From positions 1 to 6,666 of the forward strand of contig CADBNX010000192.1 of assembly GCA_902796115.1 (NCBI GenBank): a stretch of 6,666 bases of DNA. Reading direction: 5' to 3'. Below, in pieces: positions 1-6,633 of the stretch. The position numbers and the translations under genes were made by a program. Below the pieces are notes generated by a model that saw only the letters and a program-made list of their open reading frames with translations, was not told the origin of the DNA and ran no database searches. This stretch comes from an uncultured Eubacteriales bacterium. Lineage in GTDB: Bacteria; Bacillota; Clostridia; Christensenellales; Aristaeellaceae. Within the stretch, counting starts at the first letter, position 1. The number at the start of each line of letters is the position of its first letter.

Positions 1-1986
1 CACTGTCCGCCCGGTCATGGTGTCGTACAGCACGGCCTTCCAGGCGCCGCGCACCCGGAAACGGAACACTTCGCCCCGTACGGCGTCCGCATTCTCCTGC
101 CGCAGCGCCTGCGCGGCAAAGAGCCACTTTTCTTCTCCGTCATTGCGCACCTGGATCAGCAGGCGCCCGGTCAGCGCGCCGTTTTCGCCGGTGATGCGCA
201 CCTCGCGTTCCTCTTCCAGCGCGCGAAGGATGCTGACTTTTTCAAATTCGCACCTTTCGCACTTTTCGGCGAGCAGCGCCGGACGCGGGGACGGCACCGC
301 GTTTTCAAGCTGCGGCACTTCCAGGAAAATCACCCTTCCTCCGCGCGCGCGGAAATCAGATAGCAGGTCCAGGGTGGTGGAGCGGATGGTTTCCATGCCC
401 GGCACGATCACCGTATCGTAACGCATCGCTCCCACCGTGAGGACCGCTCCGCCGTCCTGCTTTCCGGCGAGGGAAGGCAGGTTGGATTCGCACAGGAAAT
501 CAAAATCGATCTGGCCGCGCAGCAGCCAGTCCGTCAGGTTCAGGAAACGGTTTTCCAGTCTTTCCCTCGCGTCCTCCGTGTTCTGCTGCGCGCCCCAGTG
601 CAGCCAGTAGCTTTCCACCGGATGCACCACGGCCACACGCACGGATGCTTTGCCGCGCGTCAGTGCGGTATTCACGCGCGCGAAATGATCCTCGATCAGC
701 GGGTATTCCCGGTACCAGGGCGACTGGTAATTGAACGTGGCCGGATAATCGCGCTTGGCCTCGCCGTGCATTGAAAGCCAGCTCAGATGCGGCACCCGCA
801 CCGTCACACCCAGCGCGGCCTGCCAGTCCCCGGCCAGCTTATGGGCCCGGAAATCAAAATCCCAGTTTGTGACCCCGTACAGTTCGGAAAGCACGCCTTC
901 CCTGCCGTACTGCCGGGATGCGCTCTGTGCCTGTTTGGCCGTGGTGTATTCCCGCCAGTCGCACAGCATGTCGATGCCGGGCAGCTGAAACCCACGGTAG
1001 GAACGCATGCAGTCGCCCAGCGCCGCCGTCTGGCTTTTCAGCGTGGGTTCTTCCATCATGTGCCCGGTCAGCATCAGGCCGTGTGCGCCGCACCAGGCGC
1101 CGATCTGATCCGCGAAAGCCTCCGCGAAGCGCGCGGCGATATGATCATGATAGCGGTAGCGCGTCAGGGAAATCTTCCCGTCCGGAAGGTCCCAGATCAG
1201 TTCCGGCAGCCGGTCTATTACATCCTCCCCCCAGGCTTTCCGGTAGGTATCCGGCAAATCGTCCGACCAGGGCAGCCGCACGGTGCTTTCCGAATCCGCG
1301 TAGGCAAGCGTTTCCTTTCTGGAAAACTGTGGTTCGTCCGTAAAAATCGCGGGCACCGTACGTCCGAAGTCCGCCCCGACCGCCGCCAGGTATTTTTCAT
1401 GCGTTTCCTCAATAAAGCGCCTGACCGCGTCCTTGTCCAGCGTATTCAGATAGGCCTGTCCGTTGAACCAGGAATTATCCGGCGCGATGACGCGCGTCAC
1501 ATACAGCAGGAATCCTTTCGCTTCCGCCGTATGCTCCGTCACCCGCTCCGCCGCTTTCAGGCATCCGTTTTCATCCAGCTGCACGTCAAAAACAGCGATC
1601 AGCTTTCCCTCCTCCACCGGTTTCCGGGAAAACGCGATCCACCGCTGCCTGTATCGGGGATCCTTCGTCACCAGGCCTCCGGCCGCGCCGGACGGCCAGC
1701 GGTCCTCGTCATAGAGCCAGGCCAGCATTTTTTCTTTTTTTGCCTTTTCCACACAGGTGCGCACCGCGTCCAGATAAGCTTCCGACATGTATGGCGTCAC
1801 CAGGCCGGTGCGCACATGCATATGGAATCCGCCGAATCCCATGGCCTTGAACTGCTCGATCTGCCAGCACAGCTCCTCCGGATCCAGACGGTCGTTCCAC
1901 GCCCAGAACGGCGTTGCCCGGTATTCGCAGCTGGGATTCTGAAACAGCGTTTCGGAAAACGGTTCCCGGTTTTTCGGATAGATCAT
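1..1986 (-). CDS. GH106-like alpha-L-rhamnosidase-type glycoside hydrolase, C-terminus beyond left edge
   Basis: Probably removes terminal L-rhamnose (or a similar sugar) from imported oligosaccharides in the cytoplasm. No signal peptide is visible. The frame is open for 662 codons from the ATG at 1986 to position 1, so the C-terminal part is missing; family members normally run well past 800 residues. The N-terminus carries the family signature: FWAWN (27-31), then GFGGFHMHVRTGL (50-62), then YDEDRWPSGAAGG (92-104). Later come FTDEPQ (215-220), GHMMEEP (308-314) and SELYG (367-371), typical of a (beta/alpha)8 barrel. Glu218 and Glu368 are candidate catalytic carboxylates by position, which is inference. 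Residues about 448-560 (VAVVHPVES, VIVPGME, RGGRVIFLE) look like the GATase-like domain found after such barrels. The start is fixed by GGGAGG at 1995-2000, 8 bases upstream. The upstream BNR_4 gene ends 30 bases away, so the two are likely co-transcribed. The fold and broad family are well supported; the exact substrate is not. Confidence 0.85.
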   Translation of the reverse strand, partial: MIYPKNREPFSETLFQNPSCEYRATPFWAWNDRLDPEELCWQIEQFKAMGFGGFHMHVRTGLVTPYMSEAYLDAVRTCVEKAKKEKMLAWLYDEDRWPSGAAGGLVTKDPRYRQRWIAFSRKPVEEGKLIAVFDVQLDENGCLKAAERVTEHTAEAKGFLLYVTRVIAPDNSWFNGQAYLNTLDKDAVRRFIEETHEKYLAAVGADFGRTVPAIFTDEPQFSRKETLAYADSESTVRLPWSDDLPDTYRKAWGEDVIDRLPELIWDLPDGKISLTRYRYHDHIAARFAEAFADQIGAWCGAHGLMLTGHMMEEPTLKSQTAALGDCMRSYRGFQLPGIDMLCDWREYTTAKQAQSASRQYGREGVLSELYGVTNWDFDFRAHKLAGDWQAALGVTVRVPHLSWLSMHGEAKRDYPATFNYQSPWYREYPLIEDHFARVNTALTRGKASVRVAVVHPVESYWLHWGAQQNTEDARERLENRFLNLTDWLLRGQIDFDFLCESNLPSLAGKQDGGAVLTVGAMRYDTVIVPGMETIRSTTLDLLSDFRARGGRVIFLEVPQLENAVPSPRPALLAEKCERCEFEKVSILRALEEEREVRITGENGALTGRLLIQVRNDGEEKWLFAAQALRQENADAVRGEVFRFRVRGAWKAVLYDTMTGRTV

Positions 1987-2016
1987 CGCGCATACCTCCC
2001 CTGCCGGTTCATACCG

Positions 2017-3330
2017 TCAGTCGTCGTATTCCACCATCATCACGGTGTCGCAGTGCCAGCCGCCGGTGTGCGCGGCGTACACGCCCTCATGCCAGTACAC
2101 GGGCATATTGTCCTGTGCGAAGATCGGCACGATCGGACGCCAGATCTTCTGCTCGTCCTCCGTGTGCAGGCGGCGGATCACCTGCTCGATGCGATAATTC
2201 GCGCCGCGGTCCACGGATACGTAGCTTTCCAGCACGCGGTCCTTTCCGTCGTAGCGCGCGATGAACACCCGGTCGGTGTTGATCGTTTCCCCGCGTCCCA
2301 TTCCGTGGAATCCGGCCGCTCCGACGCCCCAGTAGCACGCCATGCCGCCCACATAGGTCTGCGAGCCGTCCAGCTGCCAGTCCGGGGAGAGGAATTCCCC
2401 GCCCCTGCAGATCGGCGCGGACAGCCGGAACCCGTCCGGCGTCCAGGAAGCCATATAATAGGTGATGGTTTCTGGTTCGTTCAGGCGGAAGGACGCAAGC
2501 CCCACCCGGAAGGGCTGTGTCGGAGCGACCTCAAGCAGGCGCACCGTTTCCCCTTCGGGCGAAGCGTACACCGTATCCAGCTTCTCCAGCTCCAGCATCC
2601 CGTCCCTGCCTTCGGCAAAGAGGCTCTTGCCGGTCTTCTCACCGTTCATCCCAAGCAGGTTTCCGTCCTCATCGAACACGCCCGCCCGGATCGTGTGATC
2701 CTTTGAGATGCGCGGATGCCCGTAGAGCGCAAAGAACCACTGCTCCCGGATGCCTTTTTCCGGATCCGGCACCAGCTGCCTGCGCACGTCAAAATAGAAA
2801 AGCCCTCCCGCGTCCGATTTGAGGAAGGTGTGCGGCTTTCCCCAGGTGGCGCCTTCGTCCGGAGAGGTGCGAAATTCCCATGTGACGCTGTTCACGCGCG
2901 TGAACAGCCACAGTTCATGCCGCTTCGTGTTTTCAAACAGCTGCGCGTAGGTGACGCTGCTGTCGTAGTTGAGCACCTGCTCCCCGCCGAAGCTTTCAAT
3001 ATCATACGGCCGCGCCGTCACCCGGCATTTGAGCGTATGGGTCGCCGCGTGCGCGGTATAGACGATCACCATTTTGCCGTTTTCCATCACGCACAGGGAC
3101 GGGGAGTTGTGCTCGTCCGCGTACGTGCCGTTGATCCGCGTCAGGCACACGTCCCGGCTCAGCGCCCGGGAGCACTTCGCGTCCATTTCCTTGACATGGA
3201 TCTCCCCCATATCGTTGAAATACGCAATATAGGTTTTCCCGTTTTTTCCGACCGTGGCTTTTTCGTTGATCCACCAGTCCGTATTCGCCCGCTTGATCCT
3301 GCGCTCCACCGCCCGTTCGCTGATAATCAT
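2017..3330 (-). CDS. BNR_4-type beta-propeller protein, possible rhamnose-uronate lyase or glycosidase
   Basis: A 437-residue protein without signal peptide, predicted to be a cytoplasmic beta-propeller. Visible features: WWINEKATV (19-27) followed by GKTYIAYFNDMGEI (31-44); the DEHNSPSL motif (72-79) typical of BNR_4 repeat proteins; a canonical Asp-box SPDEGATW (156-163); a second Asp-box-like SVDRGANY (372-379); and a C-terminal WRPIVPIF (397-404) followed by VYWHEGVY (411-418). Known BNR_4-like propellers include polysaccharide lyases (ulvan lyases PL24 and PL25, rhamnose-glucuronate lyases) and the GH145 type, which act at L-rhamnose-uronic acid linkages. His74 is a candidate active-site residue by inference. 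The gene is first in an operon with the GH106-like gene 30 bases downstream, which supports a role in a rhamnose-containing glycan. A GTG at 3351 would add seven residues, but that extension overlaps the strong ribosome binding site of the ATG at 3330, so the ATG is chosen. It could instead be a non-catalytic propeller or a sialidase relative. Confidence 0.8.
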   Translation of the reverse strand: MIISERAVERRIKRANTDWWINEKATVGKNGKTYIAYFNDMGEIHVKEMDAKCSRALSRDVCLTRINGTYADEHNSPSLCVMENGKMVIVYTAHAATHTLKCRVTARPYDIESFGGEQVLNYDSSVTYAQLFENTKRHELWLFTRVNSVTWEFRTSPDEGATWGKPHTFLKSDAGGLFYFDVRRQLVPDPEKGIREQWFFALYGHPRISKDHTIRAGVFDEDGNLLGMNGEKTGKSLFAEGRDGMLELEKLDTVYASPEGETVRLLEVAPTQPFRVGLASFRLNEPETITYYMASWTPDGFRLSAPICRGGEFLSPDWQLDGSQTYVGGMACYWGVGAAGFHGMGRGETINTDRVFIARYDGKDRVLESYVSVDRGANYRIEQVIRRLHTEDEQKIWRPIVPIFAQDNMPVYWHEGVYAAHTGGWHCDTVMMVEYDD

Positions 3331-3336
3331 CGCTCT

Positions 3337-3344
3337 TCCTCCTT
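3337..3344 (-). promoter_or_regulatory. Ribosome binding site fixing the BNR_4 start at 3330
   Basis: The minus strand reads AAGGAGGA here, with the AGGAGG core ending 7 bases before the ATG at 3330. The alternative GTG start at 3351 lies upstream of this site and has no comparable purine-rich motif before it. This decides the start in favour of 3330. Confidence 0.8.
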
Positions 3345-3369
3345 CGGTCACGCGTTTTCTTACTCCCGT

Positions 3370-3397
3370 ATTATACCAGATTATTCCCGTCAGGCAA
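3370..3397 (-). promoter_or_regulatory. Sigma-A promoter of the BNR_4/GH106 operon
   Basis: On the minus strand, TTGCCT (3392-3397) and TATAAT (3370-3375) are separated by 16 bases. The -10 is preceded by TGG, forming an extended -10 element. Transcription should start near 3363, giving a leader of about 33 bases before the ATG at 3330. A short inverted repeat, GTCA (3389-3392) and TGAC (3398-3401), overlaps the -35 and might be a weak operator, but four-base arms are little evidence. A promoter here, 139 bases past the end of the fusion gene, suggests the glycosidase operon is transcribed separately. Confidence 0.75.
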
Positions 3398-3536
3398 TGA
3401 CCGTCCGGCAGTTTTTTCCCTGCAAAACCGTTCCTACGGCGGCGTGTATACGATGCCGGCCCCTCGCGGCTCTGTTCGCCTCCCGCGTATCAGGCCAAAG
3501 AAAGAGCGTGCCGAATCATTTCTTCCGCCGCAGAAA

Positions 3537-5078
3537 TCATATCTTCCGGACGTATGCAACAATCCGGTTTGCTTCATCAAAACCGGCTGCCTGATGGAAT
3601 CTTTGGCTCTCAATATTTGACAGTTCGCAATCACTGGCAAATTCCGTGCATCCGTGTTCCCCGGCCCAGTTTTCACAGGCAAGAAGCAGTTTTCCGGCAA
3701 TTCCCTTCCGGCGTTCTTCCGCCCTCACATAGATTCCTTCCAGATAACCGACCGGGCTGGTCTGTGTACCTTCCACATAATCATATCGCAGCTGGCACTG
3801 GGCAAATGCTGCAGGCTGATCATTCAGATCATAAAGAAAAACTGCCGCGTCCTCTTTTGCAAGCAGCGATTCATACGCTTCGGCCATCTCCTCACGCTTA
3901 TGCTCCGGCCACAGTTCGCAGGCCAGTTCCGCGATCGCGGCAGAATCGCCGGGACCTGCCCGCAGCAGCTTTCCGCATTCATCCGGTGCTCTGTTTTCAG
4001 CGCTTCCGGCCTCTGTATAAGCAGTTGCAAATGCGTCAATATCGGAATATATTTCTGTTTTCAGCCCGATCTTCTCATATTGTCTGTGATAGGTTTCCAG
4101 GATACGGTCAAATCCCTTCGCAGTCTTTTCCAGATCATCAGGATCATAAACCGCAAACACGTCATACGCCCCGATATCGGCCCCGCTGGCGATATCGGCC
4201 ATCATCTCATTCAGACTGCTCAGGCTCATAAACGCAAGGTGGCGGTCTCCGCGCTCTGCCGCGGCCCGCATTTTGCCATGCCAGTTCGAGAACATTTCCT
4301 CATAAGTACCGGACAGCGATCCGGCATCCGCCTGCTTTTTCTGCGGCTGAAACGCCCGCCTTTCCTTTTCAAAGCATGCTGTCAGTTCCTTCATCAGCAA
4401 GGTCAGTTTTTCTTTCAGCGCAGCGGCGGTCTCAGCCGTCAGAACGTCTTCGATCCGCTCACACAGCTTTTCAGGCCGTTTCTTCATCGCGCGCAATTCT
4501 TCATATCGGCGGCAGACGCCCTTGTGAAACCAGGTTTTGTTCAGCATGGCAATCGCGTTCTCCGCATAATACAGGACTCCGCCGGCCTGCCTGAGGATCT
4601 GTGTCAGTTCATCCCGGATCATTGCCTCGGCATAACAATGCCCGGCATCCCCGAGAATGCTCTCCGCTTTCAGGAAATCCGCTTCACAGAAAGGTTCCGC
4701 CAGCTTCTGCCGCACCTGTTCCCGAAGTTTTTCCAGTTCGATCCTGTACTTTTCATCCGCGCAGTAAACGATCCGGGATTCCATGAGCTTTGAAATATTC
4801 GGATCCTCGTACGCGGCGTCCCGGCGCAGGCTTTCCCAGGATGTACAATAGATATCATGTCCGACACTGAGATCCTCCTGAATGAACGCTTTCCCAAGCT
4901 TCCACCCGCGCTCATCGTTGATGAGGATCAGCAGATCCAGATCAGACAGCGGATGAATATCGCCCGTCTGAAAGGAGCCGTATATTCCGATCAGCGCGAT
5001 TGCACCGGGGCAGAGCATCTTCTCCTTCTCCAGCACGGCATCTATGATTTTTTGATTTCTGACTTCGAGTTTATTCAT
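3537..5078 (-). CDS. Nucleotidyltransferase-AAC(6')-like acetyltransferase fusion protein
   Basis: A 513-residue cytoplasmic protein with two enzyme domains. The N-terminal domain (about 1-245) is a polymerase-beta-type nucleotidyltransferase. It has GS at 34-35, ten residues, then D46-L-D48, with a third acidic residue in GHDIY (Asp75), as in aminoglycoside adenylyltransferases. A helical stretch follows (about 140-245), and a further helical segment (about 255-360) of unclear role. The C-terminal domain (about 370-513) is a GNAT acetyltransferase very like AAC(6')-I enzymes: ELWPEH (388-393), YDYVEGTQTSPVGYLEGIYV (432-451), the acetyl-CoA loop RRKGIAGK (456-463), CTEFASDCEL (477-486) and HQAAGF (495-500). 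These motifs are family recognition from memory. The likely role is modification of aminoglycosides or another amino-sugar compound, perhaps as a bifunctional resistance enzyme. The start is supported by GGAGG at 5084-5088, 5 bases upstream. It lies 57 bases after the metallophosphoesterase stop, so co-transcription is possible. Base composition is visibly lower in GC than in the glycosidase genes. Confidence 0.85.
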   Translation of the reverse strand: MNKLEVRNQKIIDAVLEKEKMLCPGAIALIGIYGSFQTGDIHPLSDLDLLILINDERGWKLGKAFIQEDLSVGHDIYCTSWESLRRDAAYEDPNISKLMESRIVYCADEKYRIELEKLREQVRQKLAEPFCEADFLKAESILGDAGHCYAEAMIRDELTQILRQAGGVLYYAENAIAMLNKTWFHKGVCRRYEELRAMKKRPEKLCERIEDVLTAETAAALKEKLTLLMKELTACFEKERRAFQPQKKQADAGSLSGTYEEMFSNWHGKMRAAAERGDRHLAFMSLSSLNEMMADIASGADIGAYDVFAVYDPDDLEKTAKGFDRILETYHRQYEKIGLKTEIYSDIDAFATAYTEAGSAENRAPDECGKLLRAGPGDSAAIAELACELWPEHKREEMAEAYESLLAKEDAAVFLYDLNDQPAAFAQCQLRYDYVEGTQTSPVGYLEGIYVRAEERRKGIAGKLLLACENWAGEHGCTEFASDCELSNIESQRFHQAAGFDEANRIVAYVRKI

Positions 5079-5135
5079 TTTATCCTCCGAATAAAGATCT
5101 CTCCGGCATAAAACCGGCCGCTTCTGATTTTCCCG

Positions 5136-6137
5136 TCATTTGATCAGCGTGGCGGCGCGGTCCTGCCCCGCGCCGAACCGGGTGATCCGCATTACATTGT
5201 CCCTGATGGAAAACACATCGAAAGCCGTTTCCGAAAGCTTTCCGAATTCACGCTTCGGGCTGCTCGGCGCAAAGGCCTGCGTGAAAGAACACAGCGTCGT
5301 GATAATGACCATATGATCCCGGTAGATCAGGTTGTCGTAATGCACATGCCCATGGATCATGGCACACACGCGCGGATGGTTTTTGCAGGCCGCGTATACT
5401 CTGGCCGCGTTCAGGGTTTCCGCATAATCCTTCATATAGGGCGGCTCGCCGTCCGTACCGAAAACACCCTCGTTGTTCAGCGGCATATGACTGAAGACGA
5501 TGATGCGCCGTCCGGTCGCCAGCGCCTCTTTTTCAAACCATACCGCCTGCTTCAGAGAAATCTCACAAGGCCCGTTGTAATAGTATCTTCCGGTTTTGTC
5601 GATAAAATACGGAACATCGCTCGTGTTCAGAAAAACAAAGCGGAAACCGCCGTCCGGCAGGTCCAGATAATAATAGTTTTCCTGCGTCGGGTTGTTTCGC
5701 ATGCACAGCGCATGCATCTCATCCGGCAGGATGGCGGTCTCCCTGCTGTTTCTCCCAAAGAGCTCAGCGATCGCGACCGCGTCGTCATGATTGCCGACAC
5801 AGCAGTGCACGGGTACGCTCAGCGCGTACAGCGCGTCCATCACTTCCCCGGCCGCAAGAAGGATCCCCTCCCGTTTTTTGTCGTAATCGTTGCCGATATC
5901 CCCGCCGCTGATCACATACGATATCCCCGGACAGCGGTCCAGGATATACTGGATGGACCGGATATGATCCGCCGCCAGCTCGTAAGGCCGGTCCGGCGGA
6001 TCTTTCCGCAGCATGCTGCCGTAGTTGAGACGGTTGTGCTGGTCCGTAATGAATACAAAATTGAGCGGCGCTTCAAACTCGTTGATCTGCGCGATCTTCG
6101 CGTCATAATGGTCCGTCAGGTAACGGATATCGTTCAT
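5136..6137 (-). CDS. Calcineurin-like metallophosphoesterase of unknown substrate
   Basis: A 333-residue protein predicted to hydrolyse phosphomonoester or phosphodiester bonds with a two-metal centre. All family motifs are present in order: DxH as TDQHN (Asp32, His34), GGD (78-80), GNHD (115-118), SH with His217, and GHVH (263-266). There is no signal peptide or membrane segment, so it should act in the cytoplasm. The insert between GNHD and His217 is fairly long and rich in tyrosine and acidic residues (YYYLDL, YYYNGP), and may shape substrate choice. The ATG at 6137 is preceded by AGGAGG (6144-6149) with 6 bases spacing. Known relatives include cyclic-nucleotide phosphodiesterases of the Icc/CpdA type and many uncharacterised phosphatases; nothing here selects between them. 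The fusion gene follows after 57 bases on the same strand. That gap contains only a weak CCGG/CCGG hairpin (5103-5106 and 5114-5117) with no T-run, so no terminator is evident. Confidence 0.88.
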   Translation of the reverse strand: MNDIRYLTDHYDAKIAQINEFEAPLNFVFITDQHNRLNYGSMLRKDPPDRPYELAADHIRSIQYILDRCPGISYVISGGDIGNDYDKKREGILLAAGEVMDALYALSVPVHCCVGNHDDAVAIAELFGRNSRETAILPDEMHALCMRNNPTQENYYYLDLPDGGFRFVFLNTSDVPYFIDKTGRYYYNGPCEISLKQAVWFEKEALATGRRIIVFSHMPLNNEGVFGTDGEPPYMKDYAETLNAARVYAACKNHPRVCAMIHGHVHYDNLIYRDHMVIITTLCSFTQAFAPSSPKREFGKLSETAFDVFSIRDNVMRITRFGAGQDRAATLIK

Positions 6138-6149
6138 GCCTTGCCTCCT

Positions 6150-6190
6150 GTGTCCGCCGGAGCGGCGGGGTTGCTGTACAGCCCCGACAC
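6150..6190 (-). promoter_or_regulatory. Possible three-stem leader structure before the metallophosphoesterase
   Basis: Three complementary segments nest in 41 bases directly upstream of the AGGAGG at 6144-6149. The outer stem pairs 6150-6154 with 6186-6190 (GTGTC/GACAC). Inside it, 6154-6159 can pair with 6163-6168 (CCGCCG/CGGCGG, loop GAG). Also inside, 6167-6170 can pair with 6182-6185 (GGGG/CCCC) around the palindrome GCTGTACAGC (6173-6182). A few edge bases are shared, so not every pair can form at once. The outer stem is flush against the ribosome binding site, so folding could affect translation. It matches no riboswitch class that I recognise, and a GC-rich chance fold is possible. 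Confidence 0.35.
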
Positions 6191-6195
6191 CTGTT

Positions 6196-6327
6196 TCACA
6201 TGTTTTCCGTTCTGAATTTCTTCAGCAGTTCCGGGCACAGCCCGTTTTCCCGCAGGTTCCGCCCCATGCGCCGTGCTTTCCGCTTTGCCGCAACGCCTGC
6301 CCGCTCCTCTACAGATTCGATGCGTTT
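6196..6327 (-). pseudogene. Possible remnant of a small basic protein
   Basis: The minus-strand frame between a TGA at 6328-6330 and the TGA at 6196-6198 encodes 43 residues with a coding-like look: a run rich in Arg, Lys and Glu (EERAGVAAKRKARR) followed by GRNLRENGLCPELLKKF and a short tail. There is no start codon at the beginning of the open stretch. The first in-frame ATG is internal and leaves only 23 residues with a poor ribosome binding site. A GTG at 6331 preceded by AAAGG lies in a neighbouring frame, so a single frameshift near the start would join it to this frame. No family was recognised. It may equally be chance in a GC-rich spacer. Confidence 0.25.
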
Positions 6328-6541
6328 TCACAAATACCTTTCCCGATCAGACCGGTGCTTCCGCGTCCGAAAGACGGAGCACAGAAAAAACAGCGGAATC
6401 GTCCTGCGGTGACGAGATTCCCTGTGGAAAAAAATGAAACAGAAGGAAAGACAATACTTGTGAGAATCACGCTTCTCCGCCTGCCCCTTTTGTCTGCCGC
6501 CCTGATCGCACACAGCCGCCTGACAGGGGGAAATCTTTCCG

Positions 6542-6570
6542 TTGACACCCATTCTCCGAAAGGGTATAAT
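6542..6570 (+). promoter_or_regulatory. Consensus sigma-A promoter of the rightward gene
   Basis: TTGACA (6542-6547) and TATAAT (6565-6570) both match consensus exactly and are separated by the optimal 17 bases. Transcription should start near 6577, giving a leader of about 57 bases before the ATG at 6634. Such a strong core promoter suggests high expression or control by a repressor. An ACCC/GGGT inverted repeat (6546-6549 and 6562-6565) sits in the spacer, but its arms are too short to claim an operator. Confidence 0.9.
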
Positions 6571-6583
6571 TGACCTATAAAAG

Positions 6584-6610
6584 CGGCAGACATCCCGGGT
6601 GGATCTGCCG
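6584..6610 (+). promoter_or_regulatory. Leader hairpin in the 5' UTR of the rightward gene
   Basis: CGGCAGA (6584-6590) and TCTGCCG (6604-6610) form a perfect 7-base stem, extendable by one G-T pair, with a 13-base loop that contains the palindrome CCCGGG (6594-6599). The stem begins about seven bases after the predicted transcription start and ends before the ribosome binding site. No T-run follows, so it is not a terminator. A 5' stabilising hairpin or a protein-binding site is the simplest reading. Confidence 0.5.
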
Positions 6611-6633
6611 TGTCACAGGAAAGGAAGGATACT

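Larger units (their letters stand above)
6138..6633. other. Divergent intergenic region between metallophosphoesterase and exported-protein gene
   Basis: About 496 bases without a confident complete gene. From left to right it holds the ribosome binding site and GC-rich foldable leader of the leftward metallophosphoesterase, a possible decayed coding fragment (6196-6327), an imperfect hairpin (6355-6363 with 6375-6382, one bulged base), a short inverted repeat GTGA-GAA-TCAC (6460-6470), and the consensus rightward promoter with its leader hairpin. The 6355-6382 hairpin has no T-run following on either strand, so it is not a standard terminator. No convincing leftward promoter for the metallophosphoesterase was found here. 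Confidence 0.6.

Noticed and set aside
787..2706. Long plus-strand open frame of 639 codons
   Set aside because: It lies antisense to both carbohydrate genes and spans their junction. Its product is a Pro/Arg/His-rich sequence without recognisable domains, as expected opposite a GC-rich coding frame. The minus-strand frames carry clear family motifs.
3398..3536. Possible terminator after the fusion gene
   Set aside because: No stem followed by a T-run was found on the minus strand. The only poly-T stretch (near 3411-3418) is on the plus strand, where no gene needs ending.
2716..3594. Plus-strand open frame of 292 codons
   Set aside because: Antisense to the BNR_4 gene, its promoter and the end of the fusion gene. 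It has no recognisable motif and an Arg/His-rich composition.
3654..4793. Plus-strand open frame of 379 codons
   Set aside because: Mirror of the nucleotidyltransferase-acetyltransferase gene, whose minus-strand motifs are unambiguous. The plus product shows no domain.
5313..6215. Plus-strand open frame of 300 codons
   Set aside because: Antisense to the metallophosphoesterase with all its catalytic motifs. No independent coding evidence.
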